This document shows, piece by piece, positions 51,561 through 61,402 of a DNA stretch of 64,000 nucleotides. The DNA is from Tepidiforma sp. (GTDB lineage Bacteria; Chloroflexota; Dehalococcoidia; Tepidiformales; Tepidiformaceae): assembly GCA_026003935.1 (NCBI GenBank), contig BPIE01000001.1:868001-932000 (forward strand), written 5' to 3'. Below the pieces are notes generated by a model. The model had not been told where the DNA came from. It was given only the letters and a program-made list of their open reading frames with translations, and did not search any database. Numbering within the stretch: the first letter of the stretch is position 1; each line of letters opens with the position of its first letter. A program made the translations under genes and the position numbers.

Positions 51561-52462
51561 GCTGGTTCACGGAGCCGCTGCAGTACGGGTTCATGCAGCG
51601 GGCGATGCTGGAGGTGGTGATCATCGGCGCGCTGTGCGGGCTGGTGGGGTGCTTCGTGGTGGTGCGGGGTCTCGCGTTCATCGGGGATGCGCTGGCGCAC
51701 GCGGTATTTCCCGGGGTCGTGCTGAGCTACATCGCGGGGCAGAGCATCCTCGTGGGGGCCTTCGGGTTTGGGACGCTGACGGCGCTCGGCATCGGGCTGC
51801 TGTCGCGGAGCCGGCGGGTGAGCGAGGACACGGCGATTGGGGTGATTTTCGCGGCGTTTTTCGCGCTGGGGGTGGTGATCCTGAGCAGGCAGGGCGGATT
51901 CCGGAGGGACCTCGGGTCGTTGCTCTTCGGGAACATTCTCGGGATTTCGACGCAGGACGTGGTGGTGACGGCGGTGATCGCGGGGGTGGTGGGGCTCATC
52001 GTAGCGGCCCTGCTGAAGGAGTTCACGCTGGCGGCGTTCGACCCCGTGATGGCGCGGACACTGGGGTACCCGGTGTTCGGGCTCGACCTGCTGCTGTTGC
52101 TGCTGGTGTCGGCGACGATCGTGGTGAGCCTGCAAACGGTGGGGAACATCCTGGTGCTGGCGCTGATCGTGACGCCGGCGGCGGCGGCGCGGCTCCTGAC
52201 CGACCGGCTGCTGCGGATGATCGGGCTGAGCATGGGCATCGCGGCGGCTGCGGGGGTGAGCGGGCTGTACGTCTCGTACCACGCTGGGACGGCGGCGGGG
52301 GCGACGGTGGTGTTGTGCGCGACGGTGCTGTTCCTCGCGGCACTGGTGTTTGCGCCGAACCACGGGCTGCTGGCGGGGGTGATGCATCGGCGGCACGGGC
52401 GGCACCATGCGCATCATTACCACCCGGCGGGGGAGGAGCACGGCGGGGGGCAGGCGCGGTAG
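51557..52462 (+). CDS. zinc/manganese ABC transporter permease
   Basis: A 301-residue permease with about eight transmembrane helices (ZnuB/TroC family): MLEVVIIGALCGLVGCFVVV, FIGDALAHAVFPGVVL, RRVSEDTAIGVIFAAFFALGVV and LQTVGNILVLALIVTPAAAA. The C-terminal cytosolic tail is His-rich (HRRHGRHHAHHYHPAGEEH), probably binding metal. It overlaps the ATPase stop by 4 nt (ATGA). Confidence 0.94.
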   Translation: MSWFTEPLQYGFMQRAMLEVVIIGALCGLVGCFVVVRGLAFIGDALAHAVFPGVVLSYIAGQSILVGAFGFGTLTALGIGLLSRSRRVSEDTAIGVIFAAFFALGVVILSRQGGFRRDLGSLLFGNILGISTQDVVVTAVIAGVVGLIVAALLKEFTLAAFDPVMARTLGYPVFGLDLLLLLLVSATIVVSLQTVGNILVLALIVTPAAAARLLTDRLLRMIGLSMGIAAAAGVSGLYVSYHAGTAAGATVVLCATVLFLAALVFAPNHGLLAGVMHRRHGRHHAHHYHPAGEEHGGGQAR

Positions 52463-52519
52463 CGGACGGCCGGAGGGCGCGGTAGAGTTCGTGCGCGATT
52501 TCCTGCAGGAGAGCCCCTC

Positions 52520-53761
52520 ATGTCCGTTGCAGACCATCCACATGCTGGCGACCGGCAGCTGACCGACGCCGAGATCATGGAGCTCCGCGAGCGCGTGAAG
52601 GCGTTCATGGCGGAGCACATCTATCCGAACGAGCCGTTCTTCCACGCGAACCACCCCCGGCAGTCGGCTGCGGGCCGGGAGAAGATGAAGGAGCTGCAGT
52701 CGATCACGAAGTCGCTGGGGATGTGGGCGCCGCACCTGCCCTCGGCGGCGGGCGGGATGGGCATCGGCTTCATGCCGTACGTGTACATGAACGAGATTCT
52801 CGGGCGGAGCCCGATTGCGCCGCTGGCGTTCGGCTCGCAGGCGCCGGACTCGGGCAACGCGGAGATCCTGTGGCAGTTCGGGACGCCGGAACAGCAGGAG
52901 AAGTTCATGAAGCCGCTGGTGGCCGGCGAGATCTGGTCGTGCTATTCGATGACGGAGCCGGAGGTTTCGGGCGCGGACCCGACGGGGCTGCGGACGACGG
53001 CGGTGCGGGACGGGGACGAGTGGGTGATCAACGGCCACAAGTGGTTCACGAGCCAGGCCGAGGGCGCGACGTTTGCGATCGTGATGTGTGCGACGGAGCT
53101 GGACCAGCCGCCGCACCGGCGGTTCACGCAGATTATCGTGCCGACGGATACGCCGGGCTTCGAGATTGTGCGGCCGGTGCCGGTGATGGGCGAAGTGGAG
53201 GGTTCGCACTGCGAAATCCGGTACACGAACGTGCGGGTACCGCTGACGAACGCGCTTGGGGAGCCGGGGAGCGGCTTCCGGATTGCGCAGAAGCGGCTTG
53301 GGCCGGGGCGGATTCACCACTGCATGCGCTGGCTGGGGCAGATGCAGCGGGCGTTCGAGCTGATGTGCGAGTACTCGCTGAAGCGCGAGGTGTTCGGCTC
53401 GACGCTCTCGGAGAAGCAGACGGTGCAGAACTGGATCGCGGATAGCTACGTGGAGATCCAGGCTGCGCGGGCGCTGACGCTCTCGGCGGCGAAGAAGATC
53501 GACCAGGGCGATGAGGCGCGGGTGGAGATCTCGGCGATCAAGTTCTTCGGCGCGCAAATCCTGCACAACGTAATCGACCGGGCGATCCAGGTTCATGGCG
53601 CACTCGGGGTTTCGGGGGATACGCCGCTGGAGTCGATGTACCGGAATGCGCGCGCTGCGCGGATTTACGACGGGCCGGATGAGACGCACCGGATGGTGGT
53701 TTCGCGACGGATTCTGCAGAGCTTCAAGGCGGGGAACGGCTGGGACTTCGGGCTCCAGTAA
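52520..53761 (+). CDS. acyl-CoA dehydrogenase (ACAD10/11-like)
   Basis: A 413-residue FAD-dependent acyl-CoA dehydrogenase. Recognisable blocks are MTEPEVSGADPTGLRTTAV, WVINGHKWFTSQAE, VQVHGALGV-type IQVHGALGVSGDTPLESMYR and the active end ARIYDGPDETHRMVVSRRIL. The YDGPDE-H ending and spacing are those of the ACAD10/ACAD11 branch rather than of ordinary short- or medium-chain enzymes (usually YEGTSE). The next gene is an APH-like kinase, the domain fused to ACAD11 in animals. CAGGAGAGCCCCTC precedes the ATG. Confidence 0.94.
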   Translation: MSVADHPHAGDRQLTDAEIMELRERVKAFMAEHIYPNEPFFHANHPRQSAAGREKMKELQSITKSLGMWAPHLPSAAGGMGIGFMPYVYMNEILGRSPIAPLAFGSQAPDSGNAEILWQFGTPEQQEKFMKPLVAGEIWSCYSMTEPEVSGADPTGLRTTAVRDGDEWVINGHKWFTSQAEGATFAIVMCATELDQPPHRRFTQIIVPTDTPGFEIVRPVPVMGEVEGSHCEIRYTNVRVPLTNALGEPGSGFRIAQKRLGPGRIHHCMRWLGQMQRAFELMCEYSLKREVFGSTLSEKQTVQNWIADSYVEIQAARALTLSAAKKIDQGDEARVEISAIKFFGAQILHNVIDRAIQVHGALGVSGDTPLESMYRNARAARIYDGPDETHRMVVSRRILQSFKAGNGWDFGLQ

Positions 53762-53785
53762 CCCGCGCAGGAGACGCACGACGAG

Positions 53786-53809
53786 CGCCGGGGCCCGAGG
53801 GTCCCGGCG
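53786..53809 (+). terminator. hairpin after acyl-CoA dehydrogenase
   Basis: 7-bp outer stem CGCCGGG/CCCGGCG with further CCC/GGG pairs inside, followed by TTTCG. Ends 89 nt before the kinase ATG. Confidence 0.5.
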
Positions 53810-53897
53810 TTTCGTTGCAGCGGCGGGCCGAAATGGCGAGACTTCGGGGGAGCCGGAGGCCGGCGGCCCCGGCACGACTCCGCGGTGGGGGCGAACG

Positions 53898-54890
53898 ATG
53901 GAACTGGAGGAACTTCGCGAGCGGCTCGTGCCGTTCGTGCGCGCAAAGCTGGAGGACCCGGACGCGCAGGTTGCGGACCTTCGCAAGGGGACGGGACACG
54001 CGGGGTTTTCGTATTTCTTCGACGCGGTGACGGGTGAAGGGGAACGGCGGGCGTATTTTCTTCGGCTGCCGCCGCCCGGGGTGAAGCTGGAGGGGACGGC
54101 AGACCTGATGCGGCAGGTGACGGCGGTCCGGGCGCTGGAGGGGACGGGGGTGCCGCATGCGCCGATGGTGTGGGCGGGGACGGAGCCGGAGTGGTTCGGC
54201 TCGCCGTACTTCGTGCAGCCGCGGCTGCCGGGCGACACGCTGAAGGACACGTACCCGGAGCGGTTCACGGATGCGCAGCTGCGGGATATGGCGCGGCAGG
54301 CGATGCGGGCGCTGGCGGGCATTCACCGGGTGCCGCGGGAGCGGCTGGGGTACCTTGGCGAGTTCTGGGGTTACGAGTTCGATGTGACGCGGTGGGACCG
54401 CTTTTACGAGCGCGCGGCGGAGCAGGAGCTGCTGGCGCTGCAACCGCGGGTGAAACAGCTGCTGCTGGAGAAGGTCCCGCACGATGCGCCGATTGGGCTG
54501 TACCACGGCGATTTCCAGTGGTCGAACCTGCTGTACTCGGAGGCGGGCGAACTGCTGGCGGTCATCGACTGGGAGCTGTGCGGGGTAGGGCCGACACTGA
54601 ACGACCTCGGCTGGGTATGCGCGTTCAGCGACCCCGCGGCGTGGGCGCACGACCGGGGGAGCCGGATGCCGCACGCGGACGAGCTGGAGGCGTGGTACTG
54701 GGAGGCGCTGGGCGGGAAGCCGGGGGACATCCGGTGGTTCAAGGCGCTGGCGGTATACAAGTTCGCGATCATCAGCGGCTTCAACCTGATGCTGCATCGG
54801 CGAGGGAAGCGGCATGACCCGCACTGGGAGGAGATCAAGCCATCGATGCAGGCGAACATGGAGTACGCGCTGCGGATGCTGGGAGGCTGA
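53898..54890 (+). CDS. APH family phosphotransferase (ACAD11 kinase-like)
   Basis: A 330-residue aminoglycoside-phosphotransferase/choline-kinase-fold protein. The N-terminal nucleotide-binding lobe (KGTGHAGFSYFFDAV, PHAPMVWAGTEPEWFGSPYFV) is followed by the catalytic loop IGLYHGDFQWSNLLY (HGDxxxxN) and the metal-binding AVIDWELCGVGPTLNDLGW. It sits next to the ACAD10/11-like dehydrogenase. In animals, ACAD10/11 join these domains and process 4-hydroxyacyl-CoA through a phosphorylated intermediate, so a shared role is likely here. Confidence 0.9.
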   Translation: MELEELRERLVPFVRAKLEDPDAQVADLRKGTGHAGFSYFFDAVTGEGERRAYFLRLPPPGVKLEGTADLMRQVTAVRALEGTGVPHAPMVWAGTEPEWFGSPYFVQPRLPGDTLKDTYPERFTDAQLRDMARQAMRALAGIHRVPRERLGYLGEFWGYEFDVTRWDRFYERAAEQELLALQPRVKQLLLEKVPHDAPIGLYHGDFQWSNLLYSEAGELLAVIDWELCGVGPTLNDLGWVCAFSDPAAWAHDRGSRMPHADELEAWYWEALGGKPGDIRWFKALAVYKFAIISGFNLMLHRRGKRHDPHWEEIKPSMQANMEYALRMLGG

Positions 54891-54918
54891 GGCGACGGGA
54901 GCTGTCGCGGAGGGCCGG

Positions 54919-54924
54919 TACGCT
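54919..54924 (+). promoter_or_regulatory. putative -10 upstream of addB leader ORF
   Basis: TACGCT, 6 nt before the ATG of an 8-codon ORF. Confidence 0.35.
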
Positions 54925-54930
54925 GGCGGC

Positions 54931-54957
54931 ATGACGGAACCGGGAGCGTCGCCGTGA
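54931..54957 (+). CDS. possible 8-residue leader peptide before addB
   Basis: ATG at 54931 encodes MTEPGASP followed by TGA at 54955-54957. The stop overlaps the addB GTG (GTGA at 54954-54957). With a -10 hexamer only 6 nt upstream, this would be a leaderless mini-ORF whose translation couples ribosomes to addB, which has no SD of its own. Confidence 0.35.
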   Translation: MTEPGASP

Positions 54958-57900
54958 CGGGCGTGCTGGTGCGGTGTGTGCCGTACGGCGAGGCGCGCGG
55001 GGCGCTGGCGGAGGTCATCGACCGTGCGCGGCAGGGCGACCCGCTCCGGGCCGTGACCGTGGTCGTGCCTTCGAACCTCGTTGGGCTGGATGTGCGGCGG
55101 TGGCTGGCGCGGCAGCGTGCGCTGGCGAACGTTCGGTTCCTCGTGCTGGAGCGGCTGGCGGAGCTGGCAGCGGCACCGCTTCTGCAGGCGCAGGGGAAGC
55201 GGCCGCGGACGCGGTGGCAATGGCTCGAGCACCTGCGGGAGGAGGCGGCGAAGCGGGGCGGGGCGCTGGGGACGCTGGCGGGACACCCGGCGACGCTGCG
55301 GCGGCTGGCCGCGCTCGCGGCGGACCTGCGCGGGGTGCCGGCGGAGGTTCGGCGGCGCATCGCGGACGCGGGGGGGCTGGCGGGTGAGGCGCTGGCGATC
55401 ATCGCGGCGGCGGAGGAGCGGGCGGCGGGGCTCTACGACGACCACGAGCTTGTCGAGGCGGCGGCAGCAGCGTTCGCGGCGGGAGCGCGGAGCGCTGCGG
55501 AAGCCGGTTACGTGGTGCTATATCTGCCGGAGCGGGTGCCGGAGGCAGCTGCGCGCCTGCTCCGGGCAGCCGCTGGGGCCGGTGGGGCGTGCGCGGTCAT
55601 TGGGCTGACGGGCGACGCCGACGCGGACGCACGGGCGGCGGAGTGGTGCCGGCTGCTCGGGAGGGAGGCGCATGCCGGGGGCGGGACGGTGCGGCTGCCG
55701 GGCCGGCTGGCCATCCTGCCCGACCCCGAGGAGGAGGTGCGGTTCGCCATCCGAGAGGTGTGGCGCCGGGCGGCGGAAGGTATGCCGCTGCACCGGATGG
55801 CGGTCCTGTATGGGAATGCGGAGCAGTATGCGGCGCTGGTGCACGAGCGGCTGGAAGCGAGCGAGACGCCGCACAACGGGCGGGGGCTGCGGCGGCTGGC
55901 AGATTCGCTGGCCGGCAGGGCCGTGCTGGGCGCGCTGCGGGCAGCGCGGCTGGGCTGGCGGCGCGATGCGGTCATCGACTGGGTGACCTCGGCGCCGCTC
56001 AGCGGGGGCGGGGGTGTGGTCCGCGGGCACGCGTGGGATGTGCTCTCGCGGGAGGCGGGCGTCGTGCGGGGGCTGGAGCAGTGGAAGCGTGCGCCGGACG
56101 TCATCGAGGCGGCGCTCAGGGAGCAGGCCGCGGAGGGGCGGGTCGATGACGACGACGTCCAGCGCCGCACCGCAGAGGCCCGCCGGATGGCGGAGTTCGT
56201 TGCGGACGCCGCGAGGCGTTTCGAACCGGGGCAGCGGCTGACGGCGGCGGGCTGGGGGAAGCAGGCGCTCGACGCGCTCGAGGCGTGGCTCCCAATGGGG
56301 GCGCTGGGCCACGCGGGGGGCGGTATCGACGCAGATGCGGAGCTTGCGGCGCGGGGGGAGGTGGTGCGCGCGCTCGACGGGCTCGCATCGCTCGATGCCG
56401 CGCATGACCTCGGCCTGGAGGCGTTCGAGACGCTCTTGCGGGAAGTGCTGGATGTGCCGGCTGCGCGGCACGGGAAGCTCGGTGAGGGGGTGTTCACGGG
56501 GACGATTGAGGAGGCGGCGGGGATGACGTTCGACTTCGCGGTGATGGTTGGGTTCGCGGAGCGGGTGTTTCCGCCGCAGCCTTCGAACGACCCGCTGCTG
56601 CCGGAGCGGGTGCGGCAGGAGCTTGGGGGAGCGGTGCCCTCGGCGGAGGAACGGGTGATCGCGGCGCGCCGGGCCTACCTGGCGGTCGTGGCGGGGAGCG
56701 GGGAATGCATCGCGACGGCGCCGCGCGTCTCGCTCCGGGACCAGCGGCCGGCGCAGCCTTCGAAGTGGTTCCTCGAGGCGGCGGCACGGCTGCATGGGGG
56801 GCCAGTCTACGCGCGGGACATCGAGCGGTGGGTCACCGAAGGTACGGAGCGGCCGGGGTGGCTCGTGACCGAGGATTCGTTCGCGGCCTGGGTGGAACGC
56901 GGGGACGTCTTCGGCGACCGAACGGAGCGGGACCTCGCGGAGGTCGTGCGGTCGCGTGTGCCGCCGTGGGAGCACCCGCTGATGCGGGACCTCGGCGCAG
57001 CGGACGGTATCGGCGCGAGGGCGGCGCGGTCGCGGGTGTCTCGGAAGCCGGAGCCGGCGGAGATTGGTCCCTGGACGGGGGAAGCGAAGCCCGCGGGGGC
57101 GCAGCTGCCGGAGCTCTCGGCGAGCGCGCTCGAGACGCTGACGAGCTGCCCGTTCCGCTACTTCCTTGGCTACGAGCTGCGGCTCCGGGAGGCGGAGAAG
57201 CCGGAGGAGCTCGACACGATCGACCCGGCGGCGCGGGGGTCGCTGGTGCACGAGGTGCTGGAGCAGTTCGTGAAGGAGGTGAAGCAGCGGCGCGGGGCGG
57301 ACGCGATCGAGGGGCGCTGGAGCGAGGAGGAGCGCCAGCTGCTGTTCGAGCTGGCAGACCGGGCGTTCGAGGCATACGAGCGTGCGGGGCGCACCGGGCG
57401 GGCGGGTTCGTGGGGGGCGACGAGGGAGCGGCTGCGGCAGGATTTCGCGCGCTTCCTCGACGCGGACGAGCAGTGGCGGCTCGAGCGGGGTGCGGCCATC
57501 CGGGACGCCGAGCTGGCGTTTGGGTCGGCGGCGGGCCGGGAGGCCACGGCGCAGCTGGCCGGCGGGCGGCGGGTCGCGTTCCTCGGGAAGGCGGACCGGG
57601 TCGACCTCCTGCCGGACGGAGGTCTTGTGGTCATCGACTACAAGACGGGGAAGAAAGACCGATTCATCCCGGGGGAGCCCGGCGGGATTCGCAAGAAGGA
57701 GGGCGGGTGGCTGCTGCAGCTCCCGATTTATGCGCTGGCGGCCCGGGGGGACACCAGTGCGCGGGTGACGGCAGCCTACTGGTTCATCTCGGAGGAAGGC
57801 GGCTTTGAGCGGGTCGAGGTGACGCTGGACGAGGCGCAGGAGCAGCGGTTCCGGGAGGTGGTAACGGCGGCACTGGAGCTGCGCGAACAGGGGCTCTTCC

Positions 57901-58097
57901 CTGCGGTGCCCGGTAAGCCGGACCGGGAGAGCTGGAAGCACTGCTCCTTCTGCCCGTACGACCGGGTCTGCCCGGGAGCCGACCGGGACCGGCTGTGGGA
58001 GCGATGGTCCGGGGACACGCGGCTGGCGGGGTTCATCCGGGTGGCGGCGGCCGAACAATCTGAAGCCGCCGGGGAGGAGCATGATGACCACCAGTGA
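54954..58097 (+). CDS. addB: AddB-like ATP-dependent nuclease subunit B
   Basis: A 1047-residue AddB/RecC-like subunit that pairs with AddA to resect double-strand breaks. The N-terminal part has a degenerate helicase fold (VTVVVPSNLVGLDVRRWL). The C-terminal nuclease is PD-(D/E)XK: LVHEVLEQF (His near residue 763), KADRVDLL and VVIDYKTGKK near 891. Cysteines for the AddB iron-sulfur staple are in TSCPFRYFLGY (about 729) and CSFCPYDRVCP (about 997). The last 17 nt overlap addA. Length is slightly below that of Bacillus AddB. Confidence 0.9.
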   Translation: MTGVLVRCVPYGEARGALAEVIDRARQGDPLRAVTVVVPSNLVGLDVRRWLARQRALANVRFLVLERLAELAAAPLLQAQGKRPRTRWQWLEHLREEAAKRGGALGTLAGHPATLRRLAALAADLRGVPAEVRRRIADAGGLAGEALAIIAAAEERAAGLYDDHELVEAAAAAFAAGARSAAEAGYVVLYLPERVPEAAARLLRAAAGAGGACAVIGLTGDADADARAAEWCRLLGREAHAGGGTVRLPGRLAILPDPEEEVRFAIREVWRRAAEGMPLHRMAVLYGNAEQYAALVHERLEASETPHNGRGLRRLADSLAGRAVLGALRAARLGWRRDAVIDWVTSAPLSGGGGVVRGHAWDVLSREAGVVRGLEQWKRAPDVIEAALREQAAEGRVDDDDVQRRTAEARRMAEFVADAARRFEPGQRLTAAGWGKQALDALEAWLPMGALGHAGGGIDADAELAARGEVVRALDGLASLDAAHDLGLEAFETLLREVLDVPAARHGKLGEGVFTGTIEEAAGMTFDFAVMVGFAERVFPPQPSNDPLLPERVRQELGGAVPSAEERVIAARRAYLAVVAGSGECIATAPRVSLRDQRPAQPSKWFLEAAARLHGGPVYARDIERWVTEGTERPGWLVTEDSFAAWVERGDVFGDRTERDLAEVVRSRVPPWEHPLMRDLGAADGIGARAARSRVSRKPEPAEIGPWTGEAKPAGAQLPELSASALETLTSCPFRYFLGYELRLREAEKPEELDTIDPAARGSLVHEVLEQFVKEVKQRRGADAIEGRWSEEERQLLFELADRAFEAYERAGRTGRAGSWGATRERLRQDFARFLDADEQWRLERGAAIRDAELAFGSAAGREATAQLAGGRRVAFLGKADRVDLLPDGGLVVIDYKTGKKDRFIPGEPGGIRKKEGGWLLQLPIYALAARGDTSARVTAAYWFISEEGGFERVEVTLDEAQEQRFREVVTAALELREQGLFPAVPGKPDRESWKHCSFCPYDRVCPGADRDRLWERWSGDTRLAGFIRVAAAEQSEAAGEEHDDHQ

Positions 58098-61000
58098 TGC
58101 CGGGGACCGGGAGCTGGCGGTCCGGGAAACGCGGCAGACGCTGTTCGTCGAGGCGGGCGCCGGGGCGGGAAAGACGACGGCGCTGGTGAACCGGATCGTG
58201 CACCTCGTCGGGCAAGGGGTGCCGGTGCACGGGATTGCTGCGATTACGTTCACGGAGAAGGCGGCAGCAGAGCTGACGGATCGAGTTCGGCAGCGGCTCG
58301 AGGAGGCGGCGGAAGGGCGCGGGGAGTTCGGCGATTGGGACGACGTGGCGCGCGAGCGGTGCCGGGCGGCGGCAGCTTCGCTCGACGGGGCGTCGTTCGA
58401 GACGATCCACGCCTTCGCGCGGAAGGTGCTGGCGGAGTACCCGGTGCAGGCGGGGCTGCCCCCGGAGTTCGACGTGCTGGACGAAACGGAGGCAGAGATT
58501 GAGCTCCGGGAGGCGGTGCGGCAGTTCCTCGATGAGCTCGAATCGAACTCCGAGACGCAGCGGCCCGTGGCGGCGGCCTATGCGCTGGGCCTCCGGCCGC
58601 TGCATCTGCGTTTGCTGGCGCGGGCTTTCGCGGGGAACTGGCACCGGCTGCGGGGGCAGACGTTCGAGCCGCCGGCGGCGGAGCCGGACTGGCGGCCGGT
58701 GCTGGGAGACCTCCTGGATGGGGTTGACCCGGGGCAGCTGACGACGCTTGCGGCCCGGGAACACGTCCAGAAACTCCGGGAGTTCGCGGAGCGGCTCGAC
58801 GCGGCGCACGAGAGGCTGGAGCAGGCGCCCGCATCCGAGCGCGATCGGTGGCTGCTCGAGCTGCTCACGCTGGCAGCGCGAGCGCCGGCGATCAGGCTGA
58901 ATGTGGGGAAGCAGGGGGCGTTGAGGCCGGTCAAAGAGGGCCAGGCGGCGTGGATGCACGAAATCCGCACCTGGGCGCTGGCGTGTCTGCTGCCGAAGGT
59001 GCAGGAGTTTGCGCTTATGTTTGCGGAGCGGCGGCTCCGGGCGGGACGGGTGACATTCGACGACCTGCTGGTGCTGGTAGTCGATCTGCTGAGGGGGGAC
59101 GGGGAGGTTCGCGAGGCGCTGCACGGGCGGTTTCGGCAGCTGCTCATCGACGAGTTCCAGGACACGGACCCGCTCCAGGTTGAGCTGGCGGCGCTGATCG
59201 CGGGCAACCCGGGGGAAGTCCGGGAGTGGCGGGAGGCCAACGTCGCGCCGGGGCGGCTGTTCTTCGTCGGGGACCCGAAGCAGTCGATTTACCGGTTTCG
59301 GCGGGCGGACATCGAGGTTTACCTCGCAGCGAAGGGGGCGTTCGAGTGCGAAGGCCGCGCACCTGACGACGAACTTCCGGTCGACGCGGCGGGTCATCGC
59401 GTGGGTGAATGCCGTGTGCGGGCAGCTGTTTACGGCGAACGCGGGCGGGGGAGCACCGCAGCAGGCCCCGTGGGTGCCGCTGGAGGCGGGGCCGAATGCG
59501 GAGGACGGGGTGCCGGTGCGGGTGTTCGGGGGGGCGCAGGCGCGGGCGGCAGGCGAGATCCGGGAAGCCGAGGCCGACGCGGTGGCGCTGGGGGTGCTTC
59601 AGGCGCGGGCGGAGAACTGGGCCGGCGCGGAGGAGGGGACGCGGTTTGCGGACGTGGCCATCCTGCTGCCGCGGCGGACGGGGCTGGCTGCCATCGAGCG
59701 GGCGCTTGCGGACCGTGACATCCCGTACCGGGTGGAGAGCCGGTCGCTGCTGTATGCGTCGGAGGAGGCGCGGGAGCTGGCGAACGTGCTGACGGCGGTC
59801 GACGACCCGACGGACCGCATCGCGCTGGTGGCAGCGCTGCGGTCGCCGCTGTTCGCCTGCACCGACGCGGAGCTGCACGAGCACGTTCTCGCGGGCGGAC
59901 GGTGGACGTACGAGGAGGAGGCGCCCGGGGAGAGCCCGGAACGAGTGCGGCGGGCGCTGCAGCGGCTGCGGAGGTGGCATGAGGAGCGGTGGATGCTCAC
60001 ACCGGCGGGGCTGATCGAGCGGATTGCGGCGGAAGGGAATCTGCTGCTGACGACACTCGGGGACCGCCGGCCGCGGGAGGCATGGCGGCGGTATCGGCTG
60101 CTGGCCGAGACCGCGCGGACGCTGACGGTGCGGGGGTCGGTGGCGACGCTGCGACAGTTCATCGCGTGGCTGGAACAGCAGCGTGCGGAGGGGGTTCGGG
60201 TGAACGAGGCGATCGCGCCGGAGCCGGACGACGATGCGGTGCGCATCCTGACGATACATGCCGCCAAGGGGCTGGAATTCCCGGTAGTATTCGCGGTTGG
60301 GCTGGGTGGAGACGGCGACCGGGGGGATGGTGTGCGGGTTTTGTGGCCCCGGGAGGGCAGGGCAGACCTGCCTGAGGTGCGGTGCGGCTCCGGGGAGAAG
60401 GCATTCGAAACGCGGAGCTATGCGGAGAGGGAGAAGCAGGAGGGGGAGCAGGCGGAGGCGGAGCAGGTTCGGTTGTTTTATGTCGCGGCGACTCGGGCGA
60501 AGCGGGCGCTCGCGGTTTCGCTGTTCCGGAAGGCGAAGAAGCAGGGCAGCGACGACAGCATCGCCGGCCGCGTCGAAGCTGCGCTCAGCGCAGCGCCCGA
60601 GGATGCTTGGGAGCGGTGGGAGCCCTCGGGGGCCGGTGGTGACGCGGAAGGGGCACGCCAATCCGCGACGGGCGAGGGCGGCGCGGCGCATGTCCCTTCG
60701 CGCACGCAGTGGGAAGCGGAGCGTCAGCGGGTCATCGAACGGTATGCGAAGGACGCGGTGGTGGCAGGGACTGCGGTGGCGCGGGGCGCGGGACCGGCGG
60801 AGGAGATCATTGAAACGGAGGAGGAGCCGGCCACCCCGGGGGAGCCATGGCGGAAGGGCCGGGCCGGGACATCGCTGGGGCGCGCGGTCCATGCGGTGCT
60901 GCAGAGCATCGACCTTGCGACGGGGGAGGGAGTCGAGGCTGCGGCGCAGGCGCAGGCCGAGGCGGAGGGCATCGCGGACCGCGCGGGGGAGGTGGAGCGG

Positions 61001-61402
61001 CTGGCGCGGGCCGCGCTCGAGTCGGCGGCCGTGCGCGATGCCGCGGGCAGGAGGTACTGGCGGGAGGTTTACGTGGGCGCCGACATCGGGGGTGTGCTGG
61101 TCGAGGGGTTCATCGACCTGCTGTACGAGGTGGACGGCGGGCTGGTGATTGTCGACTACAAGACGGACTCGCTCCGGAGCGCGGCGGAGGTCGAAGCAGC
61201 GATGGCGCACTACCGGCTGCAGGGTGCGGCCTATGCGCTCGCGGCTGCGAAGGCGACCGGGAAGCCGGTCGAGCGGGTGGTGTTCGTGTTCACTGAGCCT
61301 CGGATGGAGCGCGAGGTGACGGACCTCGAAGCGGCGATGGCGGAGGCACGGGAGCGGGCGAAGGTGCTCGCGGGCGCTGGCGGCGGTTCAGCCGGCGGCT
61401 GA
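58081..61402 (+). pseudogene. addA: AddA-like helicase-nuclease, frameshifted
   Basis: UvrD/Rep-family helicase with a C-terminal nuclease, partner of AddB. Walker A VEAGAGAGKTTALV (residue about 26), ITFTEKAAAELTDRV, motif II LLIDEFQDTDP and FVGDPKQSIYRFR are in the first frame. After KGAFECEG (about 59350) the protein continues one frame over as AAHLTTNFRSTRRV, so one extra base lies at about 59345-59358. The second frame runs on with ILTIHAAKGLEFPVVFAV, FYVAATRAKRALAV and nuclease residues GRAVHAVLQ and IVDYKTDS. Repaired length about 1106 residues. Confidence 0.85.

Noticed and set aside
51035-54322. 1095-codon open frame on the - strand
   Set aside because: Antisense to the metal transporter and acyl-CoA dehydrogenase genes, which have clear family motifs on the + strand.
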